64,000 bases of DNA from TM7 phylum sp. oral taxon 349 (lineage in GTDB: Bacteria > Patescibacteriota > Saccharimonadia > Saccharimonadales > Saccharimonadaceae), in the NCBI GenBank assembly GCA_018127705.1, contig CP072328.1:806001-870000 (forward strand), in the 5' to 3' direction. Within the stretch, counting starts at the first letter, position 1. Each line of letters starts with the position of its first letter. Positions 26,231 to 34,653 of this stretch are shown here, one piece after another. The position numbers and the translations under genes are program-made. Below the pieces are notes generated by a model, which saw only the letters and a program-made list of their open reading frames with translations, had not been told where the DNA came from and searched no databases.

Positions 26231-28078
26231 TTACCAGCCGCCGACGCCGCCTCCCCCGCCGCCGCCGCCAGAAAATCCGCCGCCCGATGAACCGCCAGAG
26301 GTTGATGACGAACTAGCGTTGCTTATCATGCTGCTTACGCCAATTTCCGAAAAATCCGATGTCAATTGAGAAAGTACTGCGATATTTGCGCCGAGCGATA
26401 TGCCATCTGCAGTTATCCAATCTGGCGACTCGCTCATCTCTTCATACAACCGCCCAAGCCGTTTATTCCACTCTCGTTCGCAGCCAAAGACGATCGCGTA
26501 CGGCAAGCAGCGTTCGTATAGCCGCACTAGCGCACCATTATCGCTCGCCACATCGCCTACTTTGTCCGCCCCTTCCGGACTTTGCAGCATACGCAGCTGG
26601 TCGGCTTCGGCGGCATTGATATACAGCTTTAATCCCCGCAAATAGCGTTTTAATTCTTCACCCTGCGCGCTCAGCCGGTTCTGTGCGCGGCGCGACATAA
26701 TAGCTGCAATAGTAATATTCAAAATAGCAGCACCAGCACACGCTGCGGCTGCTAGAAACGAAACAGTTCCGCCTTCAGCATCATCGCCCAATAGCCATAG
26801 TATTATGAAAAATATCGCAGTAATAGATGTCAATGATGTAACCAGCCACGTCGTATATAGTGATATTTCTTTGCGGTTATATAAGAATAACTCGCCCCGC
26901 TTTATTTGACGGCATGACGACAAAAACCGCGACGATACAGAGTAGCTCTTCTGCTTAATTTGCGTAAATGTCCGCTCCGTCCCCACGGCTGGATCATTGC
27001 CGAATATTACTGCAGCGAGAGTTTGTTCATATTTACTCGTGTCTATAAACGATTTTTTTGTCACAAGCATATAATCATGCTTACCTGTGCCTGTTTGACG
27101 AATTTCGATAATGTGACGCACCGCCCAATCAACCACTTGCGCCGACAGCGCCTTACCGAGATTTGGCCACTTCAAGATCGCTATTGACTCAACAACAGAG
27201 CGTCCGGCAGGCGGAACGTATTCTGGCGCAACCGGCTGCCGCCGGATCGCGTTTGCCTGTGCTAGTTCTTTCATAAATTTCTTTTTCTGCTCATGCGAAC
27301 AGAATAATAGCACAACAATACCCACGCTAAACATAGCTGCTGCTCCGATCGCAATGATATTTGGCAACTGTTCGCGTAATGATGGCTGGTACGCAGCAAA
27401 CGTTCCCGGTTCAAACCCAAGTGCAATTGTCACACCTTGATACCGCTCAAGATTGTTTACGTGCAGCGAATACTCCGTGCCCGAAACTGTCGACTCGCAT
27501 GTATTTTTTGCTTGCAGCGCACCATAATAGCACTGTAGGTTTGTTTTTACCTTGCCGGCAAGTGCTATATCCAATTTAAGCGTTACTGTTGCCGTTGCTA
27601 CTGGTACAGGAGAATCTGTTCCAATTGCGTTCCAATAGAATTCGTCTTTTTGTGTATCGCTATAGTATCTTGTAACGTCGCGCTGTGTGTAAGTGATGAC
27701 GTATGTCTTCACTCCGCTGACATACGCGTTTTTATTGCCGACACGGAGCATGTTGCCACTCTGATAATACTCAAGGTCAACACCATGTTCGTCTTTCACT
27801 GACTCTAATGCGAAATTCATCGCGTGCCCATCGTATTTCTTCACAAATTGACGCGTAATACCGTGATTTTGGTCTGGCGGGAAATCTGCGGTAATCGTTT
27901 CGATCGTTTTAAGTGTTGAACGATTATTGCGGTCGCGCCCCAGCTCTAATCGCACGTTGTAATTTGTAATCGTAAAGTTGTTTGTATCGCTCGTATTACT
28001 GCGCGCCGCCATCGCGCTGCTCGCGCCTAACAGCGCAATCATCACTGCGACAATACTACCGAAGATCGCCCGCTTCAT
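26231..28078 (-). CDS. DUF2207-type membrane protein with Gly-rich tail
   Basis: 615 residues. A signal peptide (ends near AMAAR) is followed by an extracellular beta-rich domain of about 210 residues, TM at about 240-260, a cytoplasmic region with winged-helix-like features, two adjacent TM helices (about 425-470) and a C-terminal domain. It ends in a Gly/Ser tail (GGFSGGGGGGGGVGGW). This order is that of DUF2207 predicted membrane proteins, whose role is not established. TATACT lies 7 nt before the ATG, predicting a leaderless mRNA. Confidence 0.85.
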   Translation of the reverse strand: MKRAIFGSIVAVMIALLGASSAMAARSNTSDTNNFTITNYNVRLELGRDRNNRSTLKTIETITADFPPDQNHGITRQFVKKYDGHAMNFALESVKDEHGVDLEYYQSGNMLRVGNKNAYVSGVKTYVITYTQRDVTRYYSDTQKDEFYWNAIGTDSPVPVATATVTLKLDIALAGKVKTNLQCYYGALQAKNTCESTVSGTEYSLHVNNLERYQGVTIALGFEPGTFAAYQPSLREQLPNIIAIGAAAMFSVGIVVLLFCSHEQKKKFMKELAQANAIRRQPVAPEYVPPAGRSVVESIAILKWPNLGKALSAQVVDWAVRHIIEIRQTGTGKHDYMLVTKKSFIDTSKYEQTLAAVIFGNDPAVGTERTFTQIKQKSYSVSSRFLSSCRQIKRGELFLYNRKEISLYTTWLVTSLTSITAIFFIILWLLGDDAEGGTVSFLAAAACAGAAILNITIAAIMSRRAQNRLSAQGEELKRYLRGLKLYINAAEADQLRMLQSPEGADKVGDVASDNGALVRLYERCLPYAIVFGCEREWNKRLGRLYEEMSESPDWITADGISLGANIAVLSQLTSDFSEIGVSSMISNASSSSTSGGSSGGGFSGGGGGGGGVGGW

Positions 28079-28085
28079 ATGCTTA

Positions 28086-28114
28086 AGTATACTATCGAAT
28101 GATCAGCCAACCAA
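28086..28114 (-). promoter_or_regulatory. Promoter of the DUF2207 gene
   Basis: Reverse-strand TTGGTT (28109-28114), 17-nt spacer, TATACT (28086-28091). The start codon follows 7 nt after the -10 box. Confidence 0.6.
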
Positions 28115-28214
28115 ATAACAGAACAAGCGCGCCGCGCCTCTAAAAATATTTGCGCGCGTCAATCCCTTACCATAAGAGTTATAATAGATATTAGTAGCTA
28201 AGAGGAGGAAATCC

Positions 28215-29255
28215 ATGAAAGCAGCAATTTTCAAACAACCAGGCTTAGTCGTTTGCGAAAATATTGACAAGCCAACAATACAACAGCCGACCGATGCGAT
28301 CATTCGGGTGGTGCGAACGTGCGTGTGCGGCAGCGACCTATGGTTTTATCGCGGTATTAGCGAAATGCCGAGTGGCAGCCAAGTCGGACACGAAGGCATT
28401 GGCGTTGTCGATCAAGTCGGTGAAGACGTCAAAAATTTCAAGCCAGGCGATTTCGTTATTATCCCGTTTGGACTAAGCGACGGTACTTGCGCAAATTGCC
28501 GCGCCGGACATCAGACCAACTGCCTACATGGCACTTGGTATCACACCGGGCAAAGCGAATATTCATACGTACCGCTCGCTGACGGATCGCTGTATAAAAT
28601 CCCCGACGGTAACTATTCCGACGAACAGCTCGCTTCTATTCTCACTGTTAGCGACGTCATGGGAACTGGCTATCATGCCGCGATCATGGCGCGCGTTAAG
28701 CCAGGCGACACCGTAGCAGTCGTTGGTGATGGTGCGGTGGGACTATGCGGCGTGATTGCATCCAAAATGTTGGGAGCTAAGAGGATCATCCTGATGAGTC
28801 GACACGACGACCGCCAAGCTCTGGGCAGAGAGTTCGGCGCCACCGACATCGTGGCTGAGCGCGGCGAGGAAGGAGAAGCTAAAGTTAAGGCTTTAACAGA
28901 GGAGAATGTCGGCGTCGATGCAGTACTTGAATGTGTCGGCAGTGACACCTCAGTACAAACCGCCATCGCCATCGCTCGTCCCGGCGCCACCGTCGGTAGC
29001 GTCGGCGTACCACACGGCGTGACTATTCCCTTCGCTGACATTTTCTTCCGCAGCGTCGGCATTCACGGCGGTCCAGCCCCAACCCGCGCTTATGCACCGC
29101 TCCTCCTTAACGCCGTACTGAAGGGCGATATCAATCCTGGGAGAGTTTTCACTTGCACCACTACACTAGACAATATCAACGAAGCCTACCAAAAAATGGA
29201 TCAGCGTCAAACTATAAAGTCGCTTTTGAAAATCAGTGAAGTATCACCAACTTAA
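28215..29255 (+). CDS. Zinc-dependent alcohol dehydrogenase family protein (MDR)
   Basis: 346 residues. Catalytic zinc ligands are Cys38 (in CVCGSD) and His59/Glu60 (GHEG). A structural-zinc-like loop has Cys92, Cys95 and Cys103; the usual third Cys is Gly98. The NAD(P) fold is VAVVGDGAVGLCGVI. It interconverts an alcohol and an aldehyde or ketone; the substrate is not predictable. It has AGGAGG before the ATG and a TATAAT upstream, unlike the leaderless neighbours. By eye, codon use around 28740-28900 (AGG, GAG, CTG) differs from nearby genes. Together these suggest acquisition from another bacterium. Confidence 0.9.
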   Translation: MKAAIFKQPGLVVCENIDKPTIQQPTDAIIRVVRTCVCGSDLWFYRGISEMPSGSQVGHEGIGVVDQVGEDVKNFKPGDFVIIPFGLSDGTCANCRAGHQTNCLHGTWYHTGQSEYSYVPLADGSLYKIPDGNYSDEQLASILTVSDVMGTGYHAAIMARVKPGDTVAVVGDGAVGLCGVIASKMLGAKRIILMSRHDDRQALGREFGATDIVAERGEEGEAKVKALTEENVGVDAVLECVGSDTSVQTAIAIARPGATVGSVGVPHGVTIPFADIFFRSVGIHGGPAPTRAYAPLLLNAVLKGDINPGRVFTCTTTLDNINEAYQKMDQRQTIKSLLKISEVSPT

Positions 29256-29317
29256 TTAGTCGCATTCATGCCGCCCACTAATATTACCGCCAACTGCTGC
29301 GACACATTTTACAACTA

Positions 29318-29797
29318 TTATTTTCCTGACCGGCTTGTTTTTCGCGATTGGCCTGGGAAGCTACCGCTAGCTGATTCAGATGCCTCCTCATGCACAGACT
29401 CAACAAGAGCTGCTCCCTCTGTTTGCCGTGCTAGTTTCTTATCAAACGTATATAGAGGCAGTGCCTTTGCCTGCCTGGCTTGCACCGCCAAAACACAGTC
29501 CTCAAAGCTCAGCGCCGGATGTGCCGCAAAGTGCAATAAAGCCGGCTCAAGGATCGCTAACTTACTCAGAATTTGTGGATGTTTCAGAAAATTACCCATC
29601 ACTACTGCGATATCACTGTGGGTCATGCCATAGTTCCGACCTAGCACGAATACCGCCTCAGCTGCCGCAATCGTGTCGAGACGGAACCGAGACGGCGCGT
29701 GTTGACTAAGCAGGTTAATAGCCGCCTGGCGCTGCGTAGGCAGATCATTGAGGATAATTCGCAGCACGACATTAGCATCAATTGAACCGGCAATCAT
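29318..29797 (-). CDS. PIN-domain toxin (VapC-like)
   Basis: 159 residues. The acidic PIN site can be traced: Asp7 (SIDANVVLR), Glu47 (AAAEAVF), Asp100 (SFEDCVLA) and Asp119 (TFDKKLA). VapC toxins are RNases that cut tRNA or rRNA. The start ATG overlaps the antitoxin stop (ATGA), the usual order. A C-terminal Ser/Glu/Lys tail of about 25 residues extends beyond the PIN fold. Confidence 0.88.
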   Translation of the reverse strand: MIAGSIDANVVLRIILNDLPTQRQAAINLLSQHAPSRFRLDTIAAAEAVFVLGRNYGMTHSDIAVVMGNFLKHPQILSKLAILEPALLHFAAHPALSFEDCVLAVQARQAKALPLYTFDKKLARQTEGAALVESVHEEASESASGSFPGQSRKTSRSGK

Positions 29798-30045
29798 CGG
29801 ATTTTCTCTTGACGGTGTTGTTGATAGTATGCGTTCGCGTCTGCTACTGGTTTTGCCGTAGCATTAATCTTCGACATAGCGAAGTCGGTCAGCTCATCCA
29901 GTGTCATCACTTTTCGCAAATTTGCACTGTTGTGATCCGCGCTAACCGACAGTGATAGTTCGTCACCCGCTCTCAATCCCATTGCTCGCCGAACCGCCGC
30001 CGGGATAGTTATTTGTCCTTGTGATGTAATGGTAACTGTATACAT
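29794..30045 (-). CDS. AbrB/SpoVT-type antitoxin (VapB-like)
   Basis: 83 residues. The N-terminal swapped-hairpin DNA-binding domain (TVTITSQGQITIPAAVRRAM then GLRAGDELSL) is followed by a C-terminal toxin-binding tail. It should neutralise the PIN protein and repress the operon. TACTAT lies 6 nt before the ATG, with TTGAAA 17 nt further up, so the mRNA is predicted to be leaderless. Confidence 0.9.
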   Translation of the reverse strand: MYTVTITSQGQITIPAAVRRAMGLRAGDELSLSVSADHNSANLRKVMTLDELTDFAMSKINATAKPVADANAYYQQHRQEKIR

Positions 30046-30051
30046 AAATTA

Positions 30052-30080
30052 ATAGTAGCACATATGTAATGAATTTTCAA
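30052..30080 (-). promoter_or_regulatory. Promoter of vapBC
   Basis: Reverse-strand TTGAAA (30075-30080), 17-nt spacer, TACTAT (30052-30057). Confidence 0.65.
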
Positions 30081-30329
30081 TTGTTCATTAGATAGTAGCT
30101 CAATAGATTAGAAGTTGTTTTAGGCTAAGCGACTGAACCTATTTTCAGTGAAATCAATCCCGCTCAAATTAATCAAATAGTCTTGGCCACTTCCCTATAT
30201 CCTCTGCGCCACAAATTCAAATTTGCCGTATTCAGAGAATACTACACCCCTTGTTCTATATCAAAATATAGACCATTCATTATCTATAATACGAAAAATT
30301 GCCCTATAATTGCCTACTCGTAATCTAAA

Positions 30330-30479
30330 TCAAATATCATCAAAGTTTTTAGGATGGAATTTCTTCACACCATAAGACCAGACCATTCTCCTTGCTATGA
30401 GCCACCTCTTCAAATACCTTGAAAACTTAGTCCTTATAGCCTTGTTTTTCTTTGAAAATTTTTCAGCAAACTTTGTGAG
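30330..30479 (-). pseudogene. Start-less coding remnant
   Basis: In the 428-base gap between vapB and the HAM1 gene, one reverse frame stays open for about 47 codons with protein-like composition (KFAEKFSKKNKAIRTKFSRY, then LKRWLIARRMVWSYGVKKFH). It ends at a TGA at 30330 and has a stop but no start codon upstream. It is probably the C-terminal scrap of a lost gene. The rest of the gap is AT-rich without visible features. Confidence 0.3.
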
Positions 30480-30508
30480 TACTTAACCTTGCAAAAACCC
30501 ATCTAGCG

Positions 30509-31105
30509 TCATTCTTTTCTGTTCAAAGCTTCAATTAAATGATCCCGCAGTTTTGCAAACACGTCAACTTCTTCAATTGATGCTAGATATTCCCGCCATT
30601 CATCATCATTCAGCTCCGCCAAACTCTTGCCGGGAAAAGTATCATAACCATATACATACAATAGCTCTGTCCAACCGTGTAAGTTATCGCCGCGGGGCTC
30701 GTCGATGATAAACCCGACTTCGTCTGCCGTCAGGATTACGTCGCTTTTTCCATCAAAATAACCGAGTCCAAACGAGAACACTGCTCGGCGATCTGTTTCG
30801 CCTGCCATTAGTTTGATTAAGCCTTTGTAACTAAAGCTATCTAATAGCAGTTTGACGAATGGGCCTGGAAAACCGCCCAGCGCCGGAATGAAAAAGCCAC
30901 GGTCGTCGACTACCAATCGCTTGCCCGGAAAAGCACGCTTAGCTTGTATGAGCTTCGCTTCGGTAATTTTGCGAATATCCAAATCGCGCCCCTCGTCAAA
31001 GTCGTACTCTAGCTGCCGCAGATCAATCCCTAGTGGTACGAGCAGGCTTTTCAGGCTGGTGAATTTTTGCGAATTTGAGGTGGCGAAATAAATTATATTA
31101 TTCAT
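30509..31105 (-). CDS. Non-canonical purine NTP pyrophosphatase (HAM1/RdgB family)
   Basis: 198 residues. The family marks are FATSNSQKF at the N terminus, the catalytic loop VVDDRGFFIPALGGFPGPFVK (with Asp-Asp in place of the usual Glu-Asp), and the Gly-rich GWTELLYVYGYD in place of the usual GFGYDP. It hydrolyses dITP/XTP to monophosphates to keep them out of nucleic acids. The divergent loops suggest a distant subgroup, so substrate preference may differ. A NUDIX and a Maf gene follow upstream in the same orientation, a cluster of nucleotide-cleaning enzymes. Confidence 0.85.
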   Translation of the reverse strand: MNNIIYFATSNSQKFTSLKSLLVPLGIDLRQLEYDFDEGRDLDIRKITEAKLIQAKRAFPGKRLVVDDRGFFIPALGGFPGPFVKLLLDSFSYKGLIKLMAGETDRRAVFSFGLGYFDGKSDVILTADEVGFIIDEPRGDNLHGWTELLYVYGYDTFPGKSLAELNDDEWREYLASIEEVDVFAKLRDHLIEALNRKE

Positions 31106-31176
31106 TAAGCTAATTATTAACTACCGCACCCGCTTCGTCAATCGGTTCATACCGTTATCGAGCAACACCCAACTCC

Positions 31177-31659
31177 TTACTTTTCATTGTATGCCCGTAG
31201 AATCGTCACTAAGCTCACGCTGTGACGGAAATTAATTTTATCAATTTCGCTCAAATCTACCCATTCCGGCGCACCGTGCGTGTAAGTTTTTTCGCTCGCG
31301 GTAATTTTGTCGTTACTGATTTCGCCGCGTAACTGGCTGTGTGTAAAATAAAGCTGAATCGATTGATTAGCTTTTGACTCGGCGTTACGCTTAAAAAAGG
31401 TCGTCGCCTGATGGATAATTTTATCTGGCATCATGGCAAGCCCAGTCTCTTCTTTGACTTCGCGAATAATAGCCTCTTCAATTGTTTCGCCTTTTTCAAC
31501 GCCGCCGCCAATTAAGCTGTAGCCGTCCCACTGACGCGTCAACAAAATTTTGCCATTCTCGATAATAACAGCATACACGCCAACGCGAATATTTAGCTCG
31601 TTGACCGGCACGGTATATTGACTACCAAAGACGTCTTTACAAATTATAGATTTGGTCAT
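31177..31659 (-). CDS. NUDIX hydrolase
   Basis: 160 residues. The Nudix box begins at GGGVEKGETIEEA and continues through REVKEETGL, matching Gx5Ex7REUxEExGU. Such enzymes hydrolyse nucleoside diphosphates linked to another moiety; the exact substrate cannot be read from the sequence. AAAAGGAG lies 5 nt before the ATG. Confidence 0.9.
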   Translation of the reverse strand: MTKSIICKDVFGSQYTVPVNELNIRVGVYAVIIENGKILLTRQWDGYSLIGGGVEKGETIEEAIIREVKEETGLAMMPDKIIHQATTFFKRNAESKANQSIQLYFTHSQLRGEISNDKITASEKTYTHGAPEWVDLSEIDKINFRHSVSLVTILRAYNEK

Positions 31660-31745
31660 GATTGCTCCTTTTAATTAAATCGATAATTATCAATTAGCTC
31701 TATGTCTAACAAATCCTTATCAGAATCTCACTTCAGCTTCCACTC

Positions 31746-32342
31746 TCAAGTATAATCAATATTTTTATAACCGACTTGGTGCAACAATACTCGCACCTTA
31801 TCAAGCGGCAAGCCAAGTGCACCCAAATACGACCCTTCTATCCTCTCAACTAGTGTGAACCCAGGTGCATCAACATGGAAACCGAGCGCCGCATTACGCC
31901 GAGCTGGGTCTGTCACACGTGCCCAAATTTTTTCTAGCGTTGTTCTATCAAAATTCGTATAAGTTATTTTCGTTTCAGTAGTGTCCGTATAAAATTTACT
32001 CCGATAGACAACACATATGCCCGTATAGATTGTGACTGTTTGGCCAGATTGACTTAAACACATCCTCATTGTTTCTTCTGTAGTTTTAGCCTTATGCAAC
32101 CGCGATCCGTCTGGTAAAACCCCAAATGTATCAGCGGCAATAATAAACTCATTAGGATACACTAAAGATAACTTTTTGGCTTTTGCTCGCGCCAACAATA
32201 TTACCGTTTCTTTAGCGTTTAGACTAGGGTGAGCATTTTCGATAGAACGCTCATCAACATCAGCCGGCATAGCTATATACTCTAATCCGCTTCTATCCAT
32301 CAAACTACGTTTCGTGCTTGATTTTGTTGCTAGAATCAACAT
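31746..32342 (-). CDS. Maf-like nucleotide pyrophosphatase
   Basis: 198 residues. The N-terminal LATKSSTKRSLM, the central IIAADTFGVL and a C-terminal GFHVDAPGF/LGLPLDKV region are those of Maf/YhdE house-cleaning pyrophosphatases, which act on dTTP/UTP or modified nucleotides. The usual GSxSPRR loop is altered to KSSTKR. No Shine-Dalgarno is evident. Confidence 0.85.
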   Translation of the reverse strand: MLILATKSSTKRSLMDRSGLEYIAMPADVDERSIENAHPSLNAKETVILLARAKAKKLSLVYPNEFIIAADTFGVLPDGSRLHKAKTTEETMRMCLSQSGQTVTIYTGICVVYRSKFYTDTTETKITYTNFDRTTLEKIWARVTDPARRNAALGFHVDAPGFTLVERIEGSYLGALGLPLDKVRVLLHQVGYKNIDYT

Positions 32343-32495
32343 ATTTTTCTCCTGCTCATGATTTTTCTAGCGATGAACATTCCCCAAGGATAATCAATAT
32401 TAGGGCATTCATCATAAAGCCGCGATTCAATAGCCTTTTGAGCCGAGGGCAGTAACATCAAAAGGAGACTGCCGCGAATTGTAACTTACATACAC

Positions 32496-34001
32496 TCACT
32501 GTAATTCTGCTTCTGAATAAATCGCCTTGGTCACCTCGTCAATCTCATGCCGCAGCTGTGGGAACGGTACACCCTCGCGAGCACTCACACCCTCGAAAAT
32601 CCAAAATACCCGCTCGCTCCAACCCCAGCCGCACGCCGGTGGCATACCGTATTCCAGCATCTCCACGTAATCAATGTCTAACATCATTGCCTCATCGTCG
32701 CCAGCATCGCGCATTCGCTGTTGTTCAATGAAGCGATTCAACTGGTCAATCGGGTCGTTTAATTCCGAGAAGCCATTACCCAGCTCGCTGCCTGCGATAA
32801 TCGGCTGAAAGCGCTCCACTGTCTGCGGACTATCTGGATTCGCTTTGGCGAGCGGCGAGATAAACTTCGGCGTATTAACCAGCCAGACTGGTCCCGCCAC
32901 ACTCTTACGAATATTTTTCCAAAGCTTATCAATACCGCGCGGAATAGAATCAGTCTTTTCAACTTCCAGGCTATGCTCCTTCAACTTCGCTGCCACTTCG
33001 TTAATTGTCGTATGGTACACATCGATTCCGTAATGCTGATCAATCACCTCGGCATAATCCCAGACATCCCATTTGCCGCTCATATCAACGTCAAACTGAC
33101 CAAGCCGAAAGTGTAATGTGCCGAAAGTTTTTTGCAGCACATCCTTATACATATCCTCCATGAAGCGCATACCCTGTCGCCAATCCCAATAAGCAGCATA
33201 CCACTCCATGGCAATATGCTCGGGCAAGTGCTCGTCGCTGTAGTTCTCGTTACGAAAGCGCGGACCGAGATCGTAGACCTTCTCAAAACCAGCGCCGATC
33301 AAGCGCTTGAGAGGCAGCTCATGGCTAATACGCAGGTAAAATTGCTGGTCGTCCAACGCGTCCATGTGGGTAACAAACGGATTAGCATCAGCACCGCCGG
33401 TGGTGTGTTCTAATACCGGCACATTCACCTCTGTAAAACCGTGCCGATTGAGATAATCACGCGTCGCTTGCCAAAATTTGCTGCGGCGAATGAAGCGCTG
33501 GCGCACTTCGGGATTAACATTCATATCAACATAGCGGCGGCGAAATCGCTCTTCTTTATTGTCAAGTTTCTCCGGCATCGGGCGCAAAGATTTTGTTAAC
33601 AATCGTAATTCATGCACGCCTACCGACTTTTCGCCGGTTTTCGTTGTCACCATGCGACCGGCCGCCTGGACAAAATCGCCAGTATCAAGCAACTTCAGCT
33701 GCTTCATACCCAATATGCCGCGGCCTACATCCAGCTCTGCTACATCATCTTTTTGCAAATATAATTGCACGTCGCCGCTCGCATCACGCAACTTGATAAA
33801 TGCCAATTTGCCGAAACTGCGAATCGACACAATCCGCCCCGCCACACTGACCATCTGCCCTATTAGCTCATCAAATTTTTCAACCACTTCGGCGCAGGTA
33901 TGCGTCCGCTCTACGCGCGCCGGATACGGATCAATGCCCAGTTCGCGTAGCGCAGCTAATTTTCGCAATCGTTCGTTCCGATAATCTTGTAATGTCGCCA
34001 T
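32496..34001 (-). CDS. lysS: Lysyl-tRNA synthetase, class II
   Basis: About 501 residues. An OB-fold anticodon-binding domain (about 50-160, VSVAGRIVSIRSFGKLAFIK) precedes a class II core with motif 2 in KVYDLGPRFRNEN and the C-terminal motif 3 region ACGWGWSERVFWIFEG, which departs from the usual GLGIGIDR form. That altered motif 3 is unusual and worth attention. The start at 34001 (MATLQDYRNERL) is chosen because the ATG at 34040 lies upstream of the TATACT box, which falls inside the extra N-terminal codons. Confidence 0.93.
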   Translation of the reverse strand: MATLQDYRNERLRKLAALRELGIDPYPARVERTHTCAEVVEKFDELIGQMVSVAGRIVSIRSFGKLAFIKLRDASGDVQLYLQKDDVAELDVGRGILGMKQLKLLDTGDFVQAAGRMVTTKTGEKSVGVHELRLLTKSLRPMPEKLDNKEERFRRRYVDMNVNPEVRQRFIRRSKFWQATRDYLNRHGFTEVNVPVLEHTTGGADANPFVTHMDALDDQQFYLRISHELPLKRLIGAGFEKVYDLGPRFRNENYSDEHLPEHIAMEWYAAYWDWRQGMRFMEDMYKDVLQKTFGTLHFRLGQFDVDMSGKWDVWDYAEVIDQHYGIDVYHTTINEVAAKLKEHSLEVEKTDSIPRGIDKLWKNIRKSVAGPVWLVNTPKFISPLAKANPDSPQTVERFQPIIAGSELGNGFSELNDPIDQLNRFIEQQRMRDAGDDEAMMLDIDYVEMLEYGMPPACGWGWSERVFWIFEGVSAREGVPFPQLRHEIDEVTKAIYSEAELQ

Positions 34002-34040
34002 AATTATCTTTAGTATAACAGATTGGCCATTAGCCCGCAT

Positions 34041-34075
34041 AAAAAAACGGTCGCATAGTGCTTATGAGCGACCGC
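34041..34075 (-). terminator. Terminator of greA
   Basis: The stem CGGTCGC / GCGACCG (34068-34074 and 34048-34054) with a 13-nt loop is followed on the reverse strand by seven T. It lies 30 nt after the greA stop. Confidence 0.88.
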
Positions 34076-34103
34076 TTATGTTTTACCCGCTACTAGGGGA
34101 ATC

Positions 34104-34559
34104 TTATGCAATTGATTTAATCGTGTACACCGTCTCGCCTTTTGGCGTCGTGATTGTCGCGGTTTCACCGACCGATTTACCCATCAACGCAGCACCAAGC
34201 GGCGATTCGTCGCTAATTTTACCGCCAATCGGGTCAGCCTCAACCGGACCAACCACCGAATATTCCGTTGTCTTCCCATTCGCCTCAATCGCGACGCGGC
34301 TGCCAAGACACACTGTATGGTTTGCGCCGCCCTTGATTTCCTCAGCGTTTTGTAAAATATCTTCAATTTCAGCAATGCGTGTTTCTACAAGCCCTTGCTC
34401 CTCGCGAGCGCTATCATACTCGGCGTTTTCGCTTAAATCGCCGTATTCGCGTGCTTCGGCAATTTTATCGGCAATTTCGCCGCGACGGCCTTTCAGTTCT
34501 GCTAATTCCGCCTCCAGCTCTTTGCGTCCTGCTTGTGTAATCTGATACGTTTTTTTCAT
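34104..34559 (-). CDS. greA: Transcription elongation factor GreA
   Basis: 151 residues. The N-terminal coiled coil carries the catalytic acidic tip (AREYGDLSENAEYDSAREEQ) and the C-terminal FKBP-like domain has SPLGAALMGKSVGE. It reactivates backtracked RNA polymerase by stimulating transcript cleavage. The start at 34559 (MKKTYQITQAG) has a strong GGAGGT 7-8 nt upstream; the longer frame to 34643 is ignored. Confidence 0.96.
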   Translation of the reverse strand: MKKTYQITQAGRKELEAELAELKGRRGEIADKIAEAREYGDLSENAEYDSAREEQGLVETRIAEIEDILQNAEEIKGGANHTVCLGSRVAIEANGKTTEYSVVGPVEADPIGGKISDESPLGAALMGKSVGETATITTPKGETVYTIKSIA

Positions 34560-34653
34560 GCTTATTACCTCCTGCTTACAGACCCCATCAAGGGATGGCC
34601 TAATCCATCTGATTAGTACTATTATCCCGCAATTTCGAGTCACCTTGATGAGA

